Shown one piece after another: positions 46,472-58,870 of a stretch of DNA of 64,000 bases. The notes under the pieces were generated by a model that saw nothing but the letters and a program-made list of their open reading frames with translations, made no database searches and was not told the DNA's origin. The first letter of the stretch is position 1. Each line of letters opens with the position of its first letter. The DNA lies in the NCBI GenBank assembly GCA_027625915.1, contig JANTQA010000015.1, forward strand, positions 8,771,001 to 8,835,000, written 5' to 3'. This DNA is from Anaeramoeba flamelloides (Eukaryota; Metamonada; Anaeramoebidae). Both the position numbers and the translations under genes were made by a program.

Positions 46472-46874
46472 TTTTTTTTTTTTATGAATTTGTGATCGAT
46501 GTACAAATGATAAGAAGGTTTTGATCAACTAAAATGAAGAAGAAAAAATTAAAACAGTTTGATATTTTAAGTATATTTGAAACTCTAGCACAAAGGTTAT
46601 TAAAAAAAAATACAATATTTTTTTCCACTTTTTTTCAACTTTAGTTTAATGTTTTTCTTCTTTTTTTGACAGTTTTTTGAAATTAGTTTTTGATTTAAAC
46701 CATTTTCTTTAGAGTTGGTTTTCAGAAAATATCTGAAATAGGGTTTTTAATCTTCTTTTTGTTTTTAAAACCGAATTTTTCATTTATTCTTTTTTTAAAT
46801 TTTGATTTTATTTGATTTTATATGATCAAAAAAGCCTACACTCATAATAACCCTTGATTTGTTTTTCTACGTCT
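46472..46874. other. Upstream region of the 4E-T-like gene
   Basis: AT-rich; no regulatory motif recognised. Confidence 0.4.
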
Positions 46875-47230
46875 GCCAATTAAATATCCAATTAACTACT
46901 CAATAGTATACCAAATTTTTCATCAATTTTGAATGTAAAATTCTTAATTTATTAAGTAAAATCTAAATTAGGAACGCAATTAGTATAAAATTTTTTCAAA
47001 ATTTTCTCAATTCTGAGTTTATTTTGAATTTTTTTAGTTTATTGGATGATCTGAAATTTTTTCAATTTACTCTTTTTTTTTAAAGATTAATTTTCTACTT
47101 TGATCCTTAATTTTCAGAATTTCTTTTTAAATAAAATCAATCAAACAAACTATTTTATGAATATTCACAATTAAAAATTTTGTCCAGGATTATTTTCAGG
47201 TACAGGTATTTTTTTCACTTCTTTAATAAT
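46875..47230. repeat. Dispersed repeat N, copy 2
   Basis: Partner of 31255-31600 (CAATAGTATACCAAATTT, CATCAATTTTGAATGTAAA, TAGGAACGCAATT). Confidence 0.5.
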
Positions 47231-48110
47231 AGATGCAAAACAAAAAAATTTCCTTTTTAAGGACGACTTTGGCAATCCAAAAAATTGTATCAAAGGATTG
47301 TGATCCAATCACATTAAAATTATGAAGAGACAATAATGAAGATATTCTCAAATTTGGATCAAAATTGTTTTTTCTTAATTTTTTTTACTGAAAAATGAAA
47401 CAAAAAAAAATAGATACGTAAACTCGAACTATCCTTAGAAAGAAACGATAAAAATGAAAAAGAAAAATAATCACTATATTTGAACTTGATAAATGAAGAT
47501 CATTTCAAACATTCTTGATAAACAACACAAACTTTAGAAGATTGTGTCTATGAGTCTTGATCAACGAGCTGTTTGAATATTCAATTGTAACCCACAAACC
47601 AGAACAATTTCTACAAAGGAATTATGACTTTTTCTTCATTTTTGGTTCCGTTGGTTCTTTTTTTTTTTTTCTTAAATTGAAGTTTCCATTAGGATCTTGG
47701 GGTGATTATTTACTCTGTTTTATATTTAGAAAGAATAAACATTAGATAATACTCGAAACACTTGATATGTTTTTAAGTGACATTTGTTTTATTTGTTATA
47801 TAACTCGGGAACAACTGAATTGTTAATTTCAATGTTAATTGGGCCTGGGTAGCTATGGTAAAGGTTTTGTGGAATTTTGTATTCTGTGTTTAATATAAAA
47901 AATTTTGATAAAAATGTGTCAAGTTTTTTATTTTAATATAAAAGATGGTATCAGTTGAGAAAAAATTATCATACAATTATCGGAATTGAGGATTTTAGTG
48001 AATTTGATCCAAATCAAACACACTATTAGTGACTTTTATTAATTGTGTCTTTGTTTTAAAATAACAAAGAACAATTCCTCAAAAATTTTCAATTTTCTCC
48101 CTTTTGACCT
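47231..48110. other. Intergenic DNA, possible exon fragment
   Basis: A short plus-strand frame at about 47555-47670 (FEYSIVTHKPEQFLQRNYDF) has more balanced codons than its surroundings, but has no partner exon and no recognised family. Otherwise nothing is seen. Confidence 0.35.
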
Positions 48111-48880
48111 TTTAATGGATTATATTAACCAAAGATTTCTTGATAATCAAAGTATGTTGTAATTGGGTGTAAATGATATTAGTTCTCCATGTCTCAAATA
48201 GCTTTAAAAAATCTATTATAAATCTTTTTGCACCAAAAAATCTTACATTTTTTTACTAATGATCACTTTGAAAAAAGTTTCATTTTGAAAATTTTTTTTT
48301 TAATTCCTTTTCCAAAACCTCTAAAATTCTATACTAAAAATAAAAGTATGTTAATATTTAAATAATTCATATTTAGAACTTCTAAAAGTCATTATTTTTA
48401 TAATTTTTTAATTTCAAAGATTAACTCAATATGGATCATTAACATAAAAACCCAAAGAGTGATAAGTTTTCTTTGTTTTGGATAAAGAGAGATGTAACAT
48501 CAATATATTCTCTCAAGATTTGAGAAATAATTTGTCAAAAGCATCTATTGGTTAATTATTACATTTTTAAAAATAATTGATTTTTTTTGGCTATTAATCT
48601 ACATTTCACCACAATTTAAGTAAGTATTTTGCAACTTTGGAGTCTGAATATTGATAATTCAACCTTTTAAATTTGTGGCGAAATGTAGTTTTTTTCTGAA
48701 ATTGTTGGGGTTTTTTTACTAAAATAAAAATAATCACTATTAATTGATGAGATAAACAAATATTACTGTTTGATTGATTGGTTTTTTAGAGACATTTGAA
48801 TCATGTAGCAGTAATGTGGTTAGACAATTAACAACATACTTTGATATTAGGCTTCTCCTTGGAAGTGTTTCGTCCCTTAA
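48111..48880. mobile_element. Family D element, copy 2
   Basis: Shares with 59716-60469 the blocks ATCAAAGTATGTTGTAATT, GGTGTAAATG, AAAAAATCTATTATAAAT and, at the right, ACAACATACTTTG and TCTCCTTGG. Its left TTAAGGG end is eroded; the right end GTCCCTTAA remains. Confidence 0.72.
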
Positions 48881-51800
48881 AAAGCAATTAATAGATGGTA
48901 TTCTTAAATTTTAAAACGTTTTTTTTTTAATAATTTCTTTATTATTCTATTATTTAAAAATAATTTTAACTACTATAATATTAAAAGATTTAGGTCTACT
49001 CAGGATAGAATATTTTTCTTATTTTGAAAAAAAAACAGGTTAAATATGTATATTTCTAGATATATTGGGTTCTTTAACAAATAAACGTGTTATAGAAATT
49101 TGAAAAGATTTTTGTTAAATAATTTAAAAATATGTTCACAGAGATATTTCCATTACTTTTTTCTAAATGGGGTTAAAAAAAAAACAACCACGGTATCAAT
49201 TTCAATAAATTAATAATCAAATAATTAAAAATCTTGAAAAGTTCTAGTAATTTTTATTACAATCGGTTCCAGTTTTAAAAAAAAAACTTTATAAGAAATT
49301 TAAGATACAAAAAAATTCTAAATGAAGTAAAAAAGTCATTTTCTAAAAAAATTATTTGTGTAAAAAAAAATACCAAAAAAAATGATAAATTAGGAATTTT
49401 TTTGTGTTTTAAATTTCAAATAAATTTCAGGGATTAAAGGTGAAATTTGAATTAATAAAGATCAATTTTCCATTAAACGGATTACCTGGTATATTATACC
49501 ATTTCATAAATTTATAGTTAGAAAAGGAAAAAAAAAATATTTTTTTTTTTGAAAATGTTCAACCTTTGATTATATTATTTCAATATGGATATATATGTTA
49601 GAAAAATTAATAAATCTAATATATTAAGCAATAAGATTATCAATTTTTTCAAAAAAAAAAAAAGATATGTTATGTTTATGATACAATGTGGATTATGAAT
49701 TTTTTTTTTTAGAGTCTTAATTACAATTCCCAAAAACAAAAAAAAAAAAAAAAAAAGGGGGGGGAGTGATTTGGATAAATAAAAGAAGTTAACAACTCCT
49801 CCCATAATTAATAAATAAACAATAAAAAAAAATATTTTTTTAAAAAAAATATGAGTTTAAAAATGAAAACATGTTAATTTAGAGAGGTATATTTTAAATT
49901 TTCAAATTTTTTCATTTTTTTAAAGATTTTCTTGATCATTTTTATTGAAATGAAAGTTTTTAATAAATTTTCATTATTTTCTTATTAGTAATATTTTATA
50001 ACTCAAATTGTAGAGAATGGACAATGTTGATATCATCAATATAAAAGGTTTTAAAGAATTTTATTCAAATCCCAATTTTAACAACGGGGATTTAGTCAGA
50101 TTTTTTTTCCCTCCTTAAAACAAGTTAAAAGGTTTAAATTTCTTTCTTAATTATTTTTTTTTTCAAAATAGCTGTCAAAATTCTCAAATATACAATACAA
50201 ACCTACTCTAAAATATTTTGAACTACCCAGGAAATGATTTACAAATGTATACAGCAGATATATTACATATAATTGGATATTTTGAAAATATTGAGAATTT
50301 GATCAAATTTAAAAAATAATAATTTTGCCTTAAGGGATCAGTCTTCTACAGCGACAGCGCAAAATTTTAAAATATGTTATTTTTAGTATTCTATGCTGAC
50401 AAATTTTGTAGATCCCAAGTGTCAAAAAATTCTGATCGACTAAGAAAGCCAAAAATGAAAATTAGTTTAGTGAGATCATTTTTTTTTTTCCATTTTATCT
50501 GAAAAAGAAAACTATTAAATTCATTTTTTTTCTCGCAATTTAACAAGTATTTACACAATTTATTGTCATTTTGATCATAATTATACTATAACATTTTTTT
50601 GTTACCAGTAATTTTAATATAAATATTTTTTTTCTTTTTTGATATTAAACTTTTGGTTAACCAAAAAAAAAAATGATATATTCAACTTATTAAAAAATAA
50701 TTGTATTTTTTAAGAAGAATAGTCATAATAATCAAGTTTTTCAAAGTCATTTAAAAATTTTATTCAAAAATTTTGTTTTTGTATTAAGATAAAATTAGAT
50801 TGTTCAAAATAAAATTATCAAGAAGATATTTGGGAATTGGTTAATTTTATCCTCAAAATTCAAAATCATTTTTTTTCTGCCAAAAATGAATTTAATTGTT
50901 ATAAGGATTCTTATGAATAAGACCAAAGGATTTTATTTGAAAATTTTTCAAAATTAAAAAAATATATTTGCAATTTTTTTTCATTTTTTGAAAACCAGAA
51001 AAGAACTTTTTCAAAACATTAAAGAAAAAAATATTTTTGTATAATAGATCTCAATTTAATTGGGTAATTGTAGTTAATCTTCTACCAAACATTTATTTAT
51101 TGTATCACCTATACCACAATTAGTTTTATTAATTAATATTTGAATTGAAATGTTAATCTAAGAAAAGAAACCAAATAGAAAATATGCTTTCGAAATCAAT
51201 ACTTTCCAACATAAAAAAAAAAAATGTTTTCCCATTTTCAAGAATTAACTTGTTTCTTAAACAAGCTAATAGGTTACTTTTTTTCTTTTTATATTGGAAA
51301 CGTGCAAATTTTGAATTTCAAAAAAGAGACTAAAATCAATAAATTGTTTAGCTGAAGTTAACTCATCCATTTCATAAGTCGAAACACAAATTACAAAAAA
51401 AAAATTCAAGATCTTGACAAGATTTCATTGTATTTTCAAAAATAACTACTCCCTTAAAGATATTAATTTATATTTTTATGAATATCCTAAGTTTTTTTTA
51501 CAAAATTTCGATTTACTAGTGAAAATTAATTTGAATTTTGTTTTATTCGTATCCAAGAAATCAACTTTGTAATTGTAAAAATAATGTGAATTGGTCCTTC
51601 TCTAATATGAATATTTTTTTTAAAATTTTACTCTTTGTTTTTTTTTTGATCAGAAGTATGTAAATATTTATTTTTTTTGGGATATTTTATTTTTTTTTTT
51701 ATATTGCCCAATAATTATTTTCGCCAAAAATCGAATTTATTTTTTGATCACAAATTATTATTCGTAAAAATTTTTTCTCAATATTTGAGTATAACTTGTC

Positions 51801-52497
51801 TTTTAAAAATTCTTACTTATTAATAATACTGAAATCTCAGAAAAAGAATTAGAATATATTGAATGGGAAAATAAAAAATATATCAAAGTTGATATTTTAA
51901 AAGTCTTTAACAAAACAATTTCAAAATATTCTCTGGTTCCAGGTTAAAAAAAAAGTTTAAAAAATTACTATTTTAATTCATATAACTTGACTCACAAAGA
52001 AATGGTTTAACAACCGGGATTTTTTGTATATTTTATAAATATTTAAAAAATTATCTTTTAAAAATGTTTTCAACTTTTATTGATTGAATTATTTTTTTTG
52101 TTATTATCTTTTATATATCAAAAATCATTAAATTTCTTTTGTCTTGATTAAAAATATTTTTTTTTTTTAAATGTCCACTACATTTGAAAATTTAATTTTT
52201 GAAATATAAATGTTAAAATAAAAAATTCATTTTGTTAATTTTTGGTTTCTTGGGGTATGTGTAATTAGAAAATTAATCATAAAAATAATGATAAAAATAA
52301 TGATAAAAATAAAAATAAAAATAAAAATATTATGTGAAAACAATCAAATTTTAAATAATAATATTTATTAGTATTATTATAATATTTGAGAAAATCTTGA
52401 ATTAAATATTTAAAAAAAACAGAAAGCATTTAAATTATTTTTGAAATCACAAATTATAATAAGGAAATAAAATTTAAAAAAAAAAAAAAAAAAAAAA
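48881..52497. other. Intergenic DNA with repeat relics
   Basis: 3.6 kb without a gene. About 49256-49450 looks like a badly decayed family A MITE (ACAATCGGTTCCAGTTTTAA ... GGAATTTTTTTGTGTTTTAA). A segment near 50420-50450 (AGTGTCAAAAAATTCTGATC) is the inverse of one at about 15415-15440 in the profilin A intron, so another low-copy repeat is present. An A run followed by eight G lies at 49739-49764. A CAAAAAT-like tandem occurs near 52285-52330. Confidence 0.5.
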
Positions 52498-55281
52498 TTA
52501 ATCTTTATAAAACACCATATAACGGGGGATTGCTGCGTTATCGCTATAGACAATTGTTTCATTTTTATTTTTGCCCTTAATGTCATAAATCACACAGTCA
52601 CAATTTTCTGGTGCCTTGTGAATTTTCCTGTATTTTTTTTTGGCGATGAATCCCCTTCCGCAGACTACCTTTACAAGGAGAATAACTTTATGTTTATCAT
52701 TTGTAATATTTTTCGTATATTGATTTGATTTCTCAGCTGATGCGGAGAAATATAGCCCGTATCCAAACAGCCCTCCTTGAGAATATTTCAATTGGAAGCC
52801 GTTTTTACAAACACTGCAAACGACGCAATTGGTATTGTTGCAAAAATCCAAATTGCCAGCAATCCCCACGGTGCACCCAAGTTTTGTGCCGTGGAATCTT
52901 CTACGTTCGTTTCCAAGTCCGACCAAGGTTGATATACTATCCATTTGTGTTTTTTCAACGATGGCATTTTTATAATCATTGTATTTCGCTTGGAGCTCTT
53001 CATTAATAACAATGCTCACAATTGATAAGATTGTGGGCTCTTTGCCATTCCACGAATGTAAAAATTGCTTTTTGATCGTCAGATATTTTTTCGAATTCTT
53101 TGTGATCTGTACCAAATAGGACATCTTCCTTGGCGGGAATTTCGGGCGTGTCACGGAGAGCATAGTTTGTTTATTGTATTGGATGGTATCGCCCAGATAA
53201 CTTTTAACGAGCTGAAGCACTTGCTCGTTTGATTGTGCAACATGGGATGCGCCAAATTGCTGGCACTTTTCAATAAAGTTCTTCGAGTGCGATCGCTTAT
53301 AGGGCAAAACGATGATTGGATATTCTTGGTGTAATTCTTTAAATAAATCTTCTTTGATTATATTCAGGTAATCACTAATCACGATTTTAATACTTTCTCC
53401 ATATTGCCGAGTGTATTGTTTTGCTTTATCAATTGAATAGCAGATCAAAATTGAATATTTTTTTTTATTCCGTAATCTTGAATGTATGTCTTCATTTTGC
53501 TGCTGATATTTTTTATATTTTCTTGTTTTTTTTTTATTTTTAATATTTGGGTTTTTTTGCTGGGATAGGAATAATATTTTAGAAGGATTTGGTGTGATGA
53601 TATTATATTCTAAGAATAGATAGTGTTCGAGGGTTGATATTTGTGTGTAATAGTTTTTAATGCCCTTTTCCAAGCATTTATCTTTTTGATTGTTGATCTT
53701 GTTTCCAGTGTGGTTATTTGATTGGTCAAAAACAAATATTTTGATCGAACGGTGAATTAGTTCGCATTTATTCACAAGGTTATCATTGATGACAGAATGG
53801 GCATCTGTAATGATACATTTAACATTTCCTCTTGCTCCATTTTTTTTTAAATGGAAAAATATATCATCACTATCTTGTGCAAGCAAAATGATGATCTTAA
53901 AATGTTGAAATTTTCGGATTGTTTTGCTCAATTGCGATCCCTGCGTTTTTTTAATCAGACAGATCAAATATATGTTTCGATCAATTGGCTCTCTCAAATA
54001 TTGGTTGCTTTGTGATAATACTCGATATTCCAATTCGTCAGTATTATATGTAATGGGTAGCCCCGGAGCCTTTTCCTGTAATTCCTCATAAATTTTCCGA
54101 TTTTGGTTCGATCTTGTTGAAAAGATCACAATTTTGGATCTCTTTATTTTTTTTATTGTGCTCAAATCCCTATAGAGCCTGTTACCAAGTATTACCTTTG
54201 TGCTCAATATAACGGTCTTGATATCGGGGGTTGAGTTTGAAATAAAATTTATGCCCCTTTTGGCATTATCAAAAAATTTTACAATATAATTCTGTAATTC
54301 AAACCTTTTGATTGAGTGTTTCAATTTTGTCAACTTGTGATCAAAATCAACCCACACAATGATTTTTTTTTTGTTTCCTTTTGTTTCCTTTTCCTTTTCC
54401 GTTTTCTTTTTCTTTTCCTTTTCCTTTTCTTTTTCCATTTTCTTCTTTTTTTTCATTTTCTTGTATTTGTCCTTTGTTTTTTGGTTGATGGAACGAAGAT
54501 AATAACTTAGCCTAAGATGTGGTTCTTTTTTTTGAACACAATAGTTTGCACCACTTTTGAAACAGGCTTTTCTGATTTTTTTTGATTTTGAGATTTTTTT
54601 GGAAAAGCCAATGACAATGATATCTTTTGAGAAAAGTTTTTTGATCTGCTTTTTGATTTTCTTTTGAGTGATACAGTGAGAACCGCAAATTATCCCACTG
54701 ATCTTAACTTTTTCGTTCCGAATGAAAAAAATGGCTTCGATTGTGCTCTCAAGAATTGTTATTTTAATTCCCTTTGTTTCATAAAATTGAATTATTTTGT
54801 TCACTTTTTCATTTTCCTTCCGTGTGATCCACAAGAAATTTGTTGTTTTTGTATTTTTGGTTTTTTGTTTTTGTTTTTTTTTTAGTTTTTGTTTTTTTTT
54901 TTTTTTTTTATTTTGTTTGTGTTTTTGTTTCTTGTATTCCTGTTCGTTTTGGTATATAATTTTATAGAGATCTCCCGGGTTTTTGGCTATTCGGGCATAC
55001 ACCCCACATTGGTATTTTAATTTTTGGTTCTTTAATACCCTGTTCGAACACACAATAATTGAAATTTGTTTCGGAAGAAATGTAATTAAATCTTGATTTA
55101 ATAAAAACTGTTCGGTGGTAATTAGACTAAGGGGTTGTTTTTTTTTTCTGTTAAGATCGGCGTTCAAGGAACGAATTGTTTTAAATCTTTTGATCCTAAC
55201 CTGTTGTTCTTTTAAATATCTTATTGCCTTCTTAACACCTTTAAATGAATGGTCTAACCAATAAACTTTGAATTTGCTCAT
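52498..55281 (-). CDS. Multi-receiver-like domain protein with C-terminal PARP catalytic domain
   Basis: A single exon of 927 residues from ATG 55279-55281. Residues about 720-927 are a PARP-type ADP-ribosyltransferase, which moves ADP-ribose from NAD+ to a target. The catalytic triad reads His797 (RRFHGT), Tyr844 (GYGLYFSASAEKS) and Glu908 (NETIVYS), the H-Y-E set of enzymes able to build chains. A cysteine cluster CNNTNCVVCSVC (814-825) before NGFQL resembles the Cys-rich insert of some fungal and plant PARP-like proteins. Upstream are five units of about 100-115 residues, each starting with a hydrophobic strand (VYWLDHS, LWITRKE, IIVWVDFD, IYLICLI, SILICYS), with helix and strand alternation like response-regulator receivers. 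They are joined by Lys/Gln and Lys/Glu linkers. Units 4 and 5 keep an Asp at the phospho-acceptor place (Asp493, Asp637); the others do not. The PARP call is firm; the receiver likeness is by pattern only. Confidence 0.9.
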   Translation of the reverse strand: MSKFKVYWLDHSFKGVKKAIRYLKEQQVRIKRFKTIRSLNADLNRKKKQPLSLITTEQFLLNQDLITFLPKQISIIVCSNRVLKNQKLKYQCGVYARIAKNPGDLYKIIYQNEQEYKKQKHKQNKKKKKKQKLKKKQKQKTKNTKTTNFLWITRKENEKVNKIIQFYETKGIKITILESTIEAIFFIRNEKVKISGIICGSHCITQKKIKKQIKKLFSKDIIVIGFSKKISKSKKIRKACFKSGANYCVQKKEPHLRLSYYLRSINQKTKDKYKKMKKKKKMEKEKEKEKKKKTEKEKETKGNKKKIIVWVDFDHKLTKLKHSIKRFELQNYIVKFFDNAKRGINFISNSTPDIKTVILSTKVILGNRLYRDLSTIKKIKRSKIVIFSTRSNQNRKIYEELQEKAPGLPITYNTDELEYRVLSQSNQYLREPIDRNIYLICLIKKTQGSQLSKTIRKFQHFKIIILLAQDSDDIFFHLKKNGARGNVKCIITDAHSVINDNLVNKCELIHRSIKIFVFDQSNNHTGNKINNQKDKCLEKGIKNYYTQISTLEHYLFLEYNIITPNPSKILFLSQQKNPNIKNKKKTRKYKKYQQQNEDIHSRLRNKKKYSILICYSIDKAKQYTRQYGESIKIVISDYLNIIKEDLFKELHQEYPIIVLPYKRSHSKNFIEKCQQFGASHVAQSNEQVLQLVKSYLGDTIQYNKQTMLSVTRPKFPPRKMSYLVQITKNSKKYLTIKKQFLHSWNGKEPTILSIVSIVINEELQAKYNDYKNAIVEKTQMDSISTLVGLGNERRRFHGTKLGCTVGIAGNLDFCNNTNCVVCSVCKNGFQLKYSQGGLFGYGLYFSASAEKSNQYTKNITNDKHKVILLVKVVCGRGFIAKKKYRKIHKAPENCDCVIYDIKGKNKNETIVYSDNAAIPRYMVFYKD

Positions 55282-56103
55282 CAAGAATGTTTGTCAAAGA
55301 AACGGACAATAGGAAAAAATAAATTTCACTTTGGTTTGTTTCAAGTTTCAACAAGACGAAAGTTGTTGTATTTTTTGGATTCAAATTAAACCAATTTAAA
55401 TATTCGTTTTGAGTCTTTCGAAGAATTTGTCAATTACCAATAAGAATTTGAAAAATGTTCGAAAATAATTTATTCAATTTCCTTTTTGAGAATTTGAAAA
55501 ACTAATTTTACAAATAATTTTGTTCCAAAGAAAAGTTCCCTATTTCACTAATTTTACAAATAATCATTATTTTGAAATGAAACACAATGTTTTTTTATTT
55601 TTGATTGTTTAAATTCATTATCTCTATTCGGTGTTTGCTTTTTTTAATAATTTGAACGAATGGAACAAAATCTTTGTTTTTTTGTAATTCTTTCAAATTG
55701 AATAAGCCTGGGTACTCTACGACACTTCTATAATTTCGAAATTTTTAATAAAGAATCATAATTATCGTTTCTGTTAAATTCTAATAAATTTCAGAAAATT
55801 TTTCGTTCAATTTCCATTTTTATAAATCTTACAACTATTTCCTATCAAATGGTCCCTGAGAAAGAATTTTTTGAAGAGCCGCTAGTTTTACAGAGTTTCT
55901 TAACATTTGACTAAATAAAATACTTTATACAAAGTTGATCATAAAAATTTCAAAATAGAAAATCAAGTAAAAATTTCCAAACATAAATTGCAATTTATCT
56001 GTATTTTTTAACAATGACAAAATAAATCACGAGATTTTGTTTGAAATAATTTCCATTTGTGGTCTATTATTTTTGTTTATTTAAATTAATTCTTTCAACA
56101 CAA
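55282..56103. other. Upstream region of the PARP gene
   Basis: AT-rich; no gene or clear repeat. A CTTACTATTTC-type stretch near 55800-55870 resembles one near 35370, suggesting a further low-copy repeat. Confidence 0.4.
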
Positions 56104-57379
56104 TAGAGGTTTTGATGATAACATATATTATCTTGATATTAACAATAATGTCGCAATAGTATGAAAAAAATCGCGATTAGTCCAACTTTATTGCGAAAAA
56201 TCATAAAATCGCGATAAACAACATTATCGCGATATTCATATTATCGCGAAAAAATAAAAAATGATTTTTTTGAGATCATCTTAAAAAAAATCTCTTGACT
56301 TTTACAAAGCCTTGAGACTTTTACAACACTTTTCCCTTTAATAATACCAGAAAGTGTTTGTAAGGGTTCTGAACTGTCTTCAAGTGTTTGAAAGTTTTGA
56401 AAGACAGAAAACTTTTATAAAGGGAATGAGTTTGGTTTGTTGTGGAAAAAAATTGTATTCTTTTCATTTTTTTTGTAAACAAAATATAAAATTTCAAACA
56501 AATTTTATGATCAAACTAATAATTACCCATTTCAACAATACGCTTGAATATAAAATATATGTGTTTTCTTAAAACGGAGTTGTTACCTTCACCATTTGTA
56601 AATAGCCAAAAAATATAAAGAATAATTTTCATTCTTTTTGGTGATCGATCAAATAAAAGCCACTAATCTCTAATTGTGTTTTCTGTCCAAAATAAAGATT
56701 CTCAAAGAAGAAAAAGAAGAAGAAGACAAGTATTGTATAAAAAAATCTTAATAATTGTTGATCATCTGGCAAGGATGTAGTGAAATCTTTTGAAGAGTTA
56801 TCCAACTCCTTTTAGCTTGCTGAGAAAAAATGAAAATATTGTAACCCAGATCACATTCTTTAAAGAACAGATAAAGGGTTGGTTGTTTTAGAAGCTCGAT
56901 TATTCAACTCAATTTACAACACCACGATTAACTGAAAAAATATTTATTTCTCTTTATTTCTTATTGTTGTTGATCTTAAAGGATCGATAGGTTTGACAAC
57001 CAAACAAAATGAAAACACAATAAAACTCTTTGATCTGATCCTTGATTGGATCAAGTATCTTTTTTGTTGTTATTTCAAAGAATAACTTTTTTTCACCTAA
57101 TCTATTTTTTGATCAAAAAAAATTTTTTTTTAAAAATATTTCTCAATTAACCCAAAAACTCATCAACTATTATATCGCGATTACTTTTTAATCGCGATAT
57201 TTTGGACTTTTATTACGATTTTTTAATAATTATCGTGATTTTATAGAATATCGCGATTTGTTATATTATCATGATAATATTGAATATCGCGATTTTCTGA
57301 TATATCGCGATTTGATTGAAATTATCGCGATTTTTGTAACTTTATCGTGAATTATAGCATGTTATCATCAAAACCTCTA
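56104..57379. mobile_element. Family B element, copy 2 (intact inverted ends)
   Basis: Begins TAGAGGTTTTGATGATAACA and ends with its exact inverse complement, flanked by TA. Total length is about 1.28 kb. Subterminal regions are studded with ATCGCGAT or near matches: about four in the first 150 bases and about six in the last 210. A second copy (inverted) lies at 25505-26798, and an end fragment at 15530-15648. No transposase frame is present, so the element is non-autonomous; TA flanks suggest a Tc1/mariner-type source. Confidence 0.86.
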
Positions 57380-58855
57380 ATTATTCAATTTTTTTATCGA
57401 ATGGCCAGTCCCCTAAAAAATATTGGATATCATCCAATGATTTGTAAATTGAATTATTTTTAAAATAACTTGTAAGACTTGTTTTTTAGTTTCTTCGTAC
57501 CATTAACAAAAGAAGAAATATTTATCATTATTTTGTTGATTATCTTTGTTTTATTAATACATTAGAACGGTTTTATTTGAAAATATTTTTTGGTGTTAAA
57601 TTGTTATTAATTTGTGCATTGATTAGAAAATTAATAAATTTTCTGAACAGAATATATCAACTTGGAGAAAATGAAGATTAGATTCTTATATTAATATTTA
57701 TTTTGATAAGAAAATTTTATTGTTTTTGATACAAAAAAAGAATTAAAAAAACTGTTGTTAGCTTCATAGGAATTCAAAAAAATTTACAAAAAGTTAAGAT
57801 TTTACACAATTTAATGAAAATAAAATAAAATAAAACATGGTTCGCTTTTTCATAATTTAAAAGAATTGATTAAAATCTGTTATTTTTGGAAATTTGTGTT
57901 AATTCTGGAAAAGATTTAGTTTTTTTCAAGATTTTATAACACTCTATGAGATGGTATTTTATTTTAGATTATAATTTGATTTCGATTAATTTTTGAATAT
58001 TCTTGAAATTTCTATATAGAACAATTTATTATTCTATTTTATCTAAATTTGTATTGGTAAAACTCTAATGTTTAAAAGTTGTATATTTTCCAATAAATAT
58101 TCATATTATTTATTTTTGAAAATTTTAAATTCTCAAATATATTTAAAACAAAGAATTTCTAGTTTTTTTTTTTTTTTTTGGGCTAATATCTTTTTCAGTA
58201 GATTGAACTTTTTAACTTGATCAATTTTTGCTTTGGTTTTATTTTTTTATTCTGAGTTTATTGTGAATTAATTTTTAAAAATTCTGTGGCTTTTTTTTTT
58301 TTTTATTGTTGGGCAGAGGTATTCAACAAAAGTACTTCAAGTTTGCCTGTAACTCTAAAATTGTACCCTGGGTTTTTTGTTCCAATTGTAATGGGGTGGT
58401 ATATTTTCGGACTTTTTTATTTATCAAAATCTTCAATTGGGTTGGAATATTTTGGGTTAGATGAAATAAAATCAATACAAAGTAGTTTAATCATAAATAT
58501 CAAGTTAAATGTTTGAAGTTTTTCAATAATTAGTTAGTTTTTTTTTTGCTTAAAAATAATTTTACTTTTTTTCAAGTCATCTTTTTCGTTTTTAAAGTTT
58601 TTTTATATCTATTTCTTGTTTTTAACAAATTTTCTTAATATATTTATTTTCTTATCCTTGTGTTTTTTATTATTTATATCCGTGTAAAATCCTTGATTTT
58701 TTTTATACATTATTAGTAATTTTTTGTTAATTTTTGGAATATAGTTGGTTCGTTATGTAAACTAATTTTTATGTAACATTTGAATGTGATTAACACAATC
58801 TTTTATTTCCCCACTTAAGGGGTAGGGGTAAATCCAAAAAAAAAAAAAAAAAACA
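57380..58855. other. Intergenic DNA
   Basis: AT-rich; a frame at 58286-58516 has no recognisable product. A short G/C palindrome (CCCCACTTAAGGGGTAGGGG) is at about 58809-58828, just before the A run and G run. Confidence 0.45.
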
Positions 58856-58870
58856 GGGGGGGGGGGGGGG
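58856..58870. repeat. Run of 15 G after a poly-A run
   Basis: About 18 A, then C-A, then 15 G. It resembles the A-then-G arrangement at 49739-49764. Confidence 0.93.

Noticed and set aside
48881-52497. CRISPR array or retroelement in the long gene-free stretch
   Set aside because: No regularly spaced repeats, no long terminal direct repeats and no reverse transcriptase or capsid motifs were found.
52725-53012. Frames on both strands overlapping the PARP gene
   Set aside because: Shadows of the PARP reading frame, which carries the conserved catalytic residues.
58286-58516. 76-codon frame with a hydrophobic start
   Set aside because: No recognisable family and no partner exon; the composition fits AT-rich non-coding DNA.
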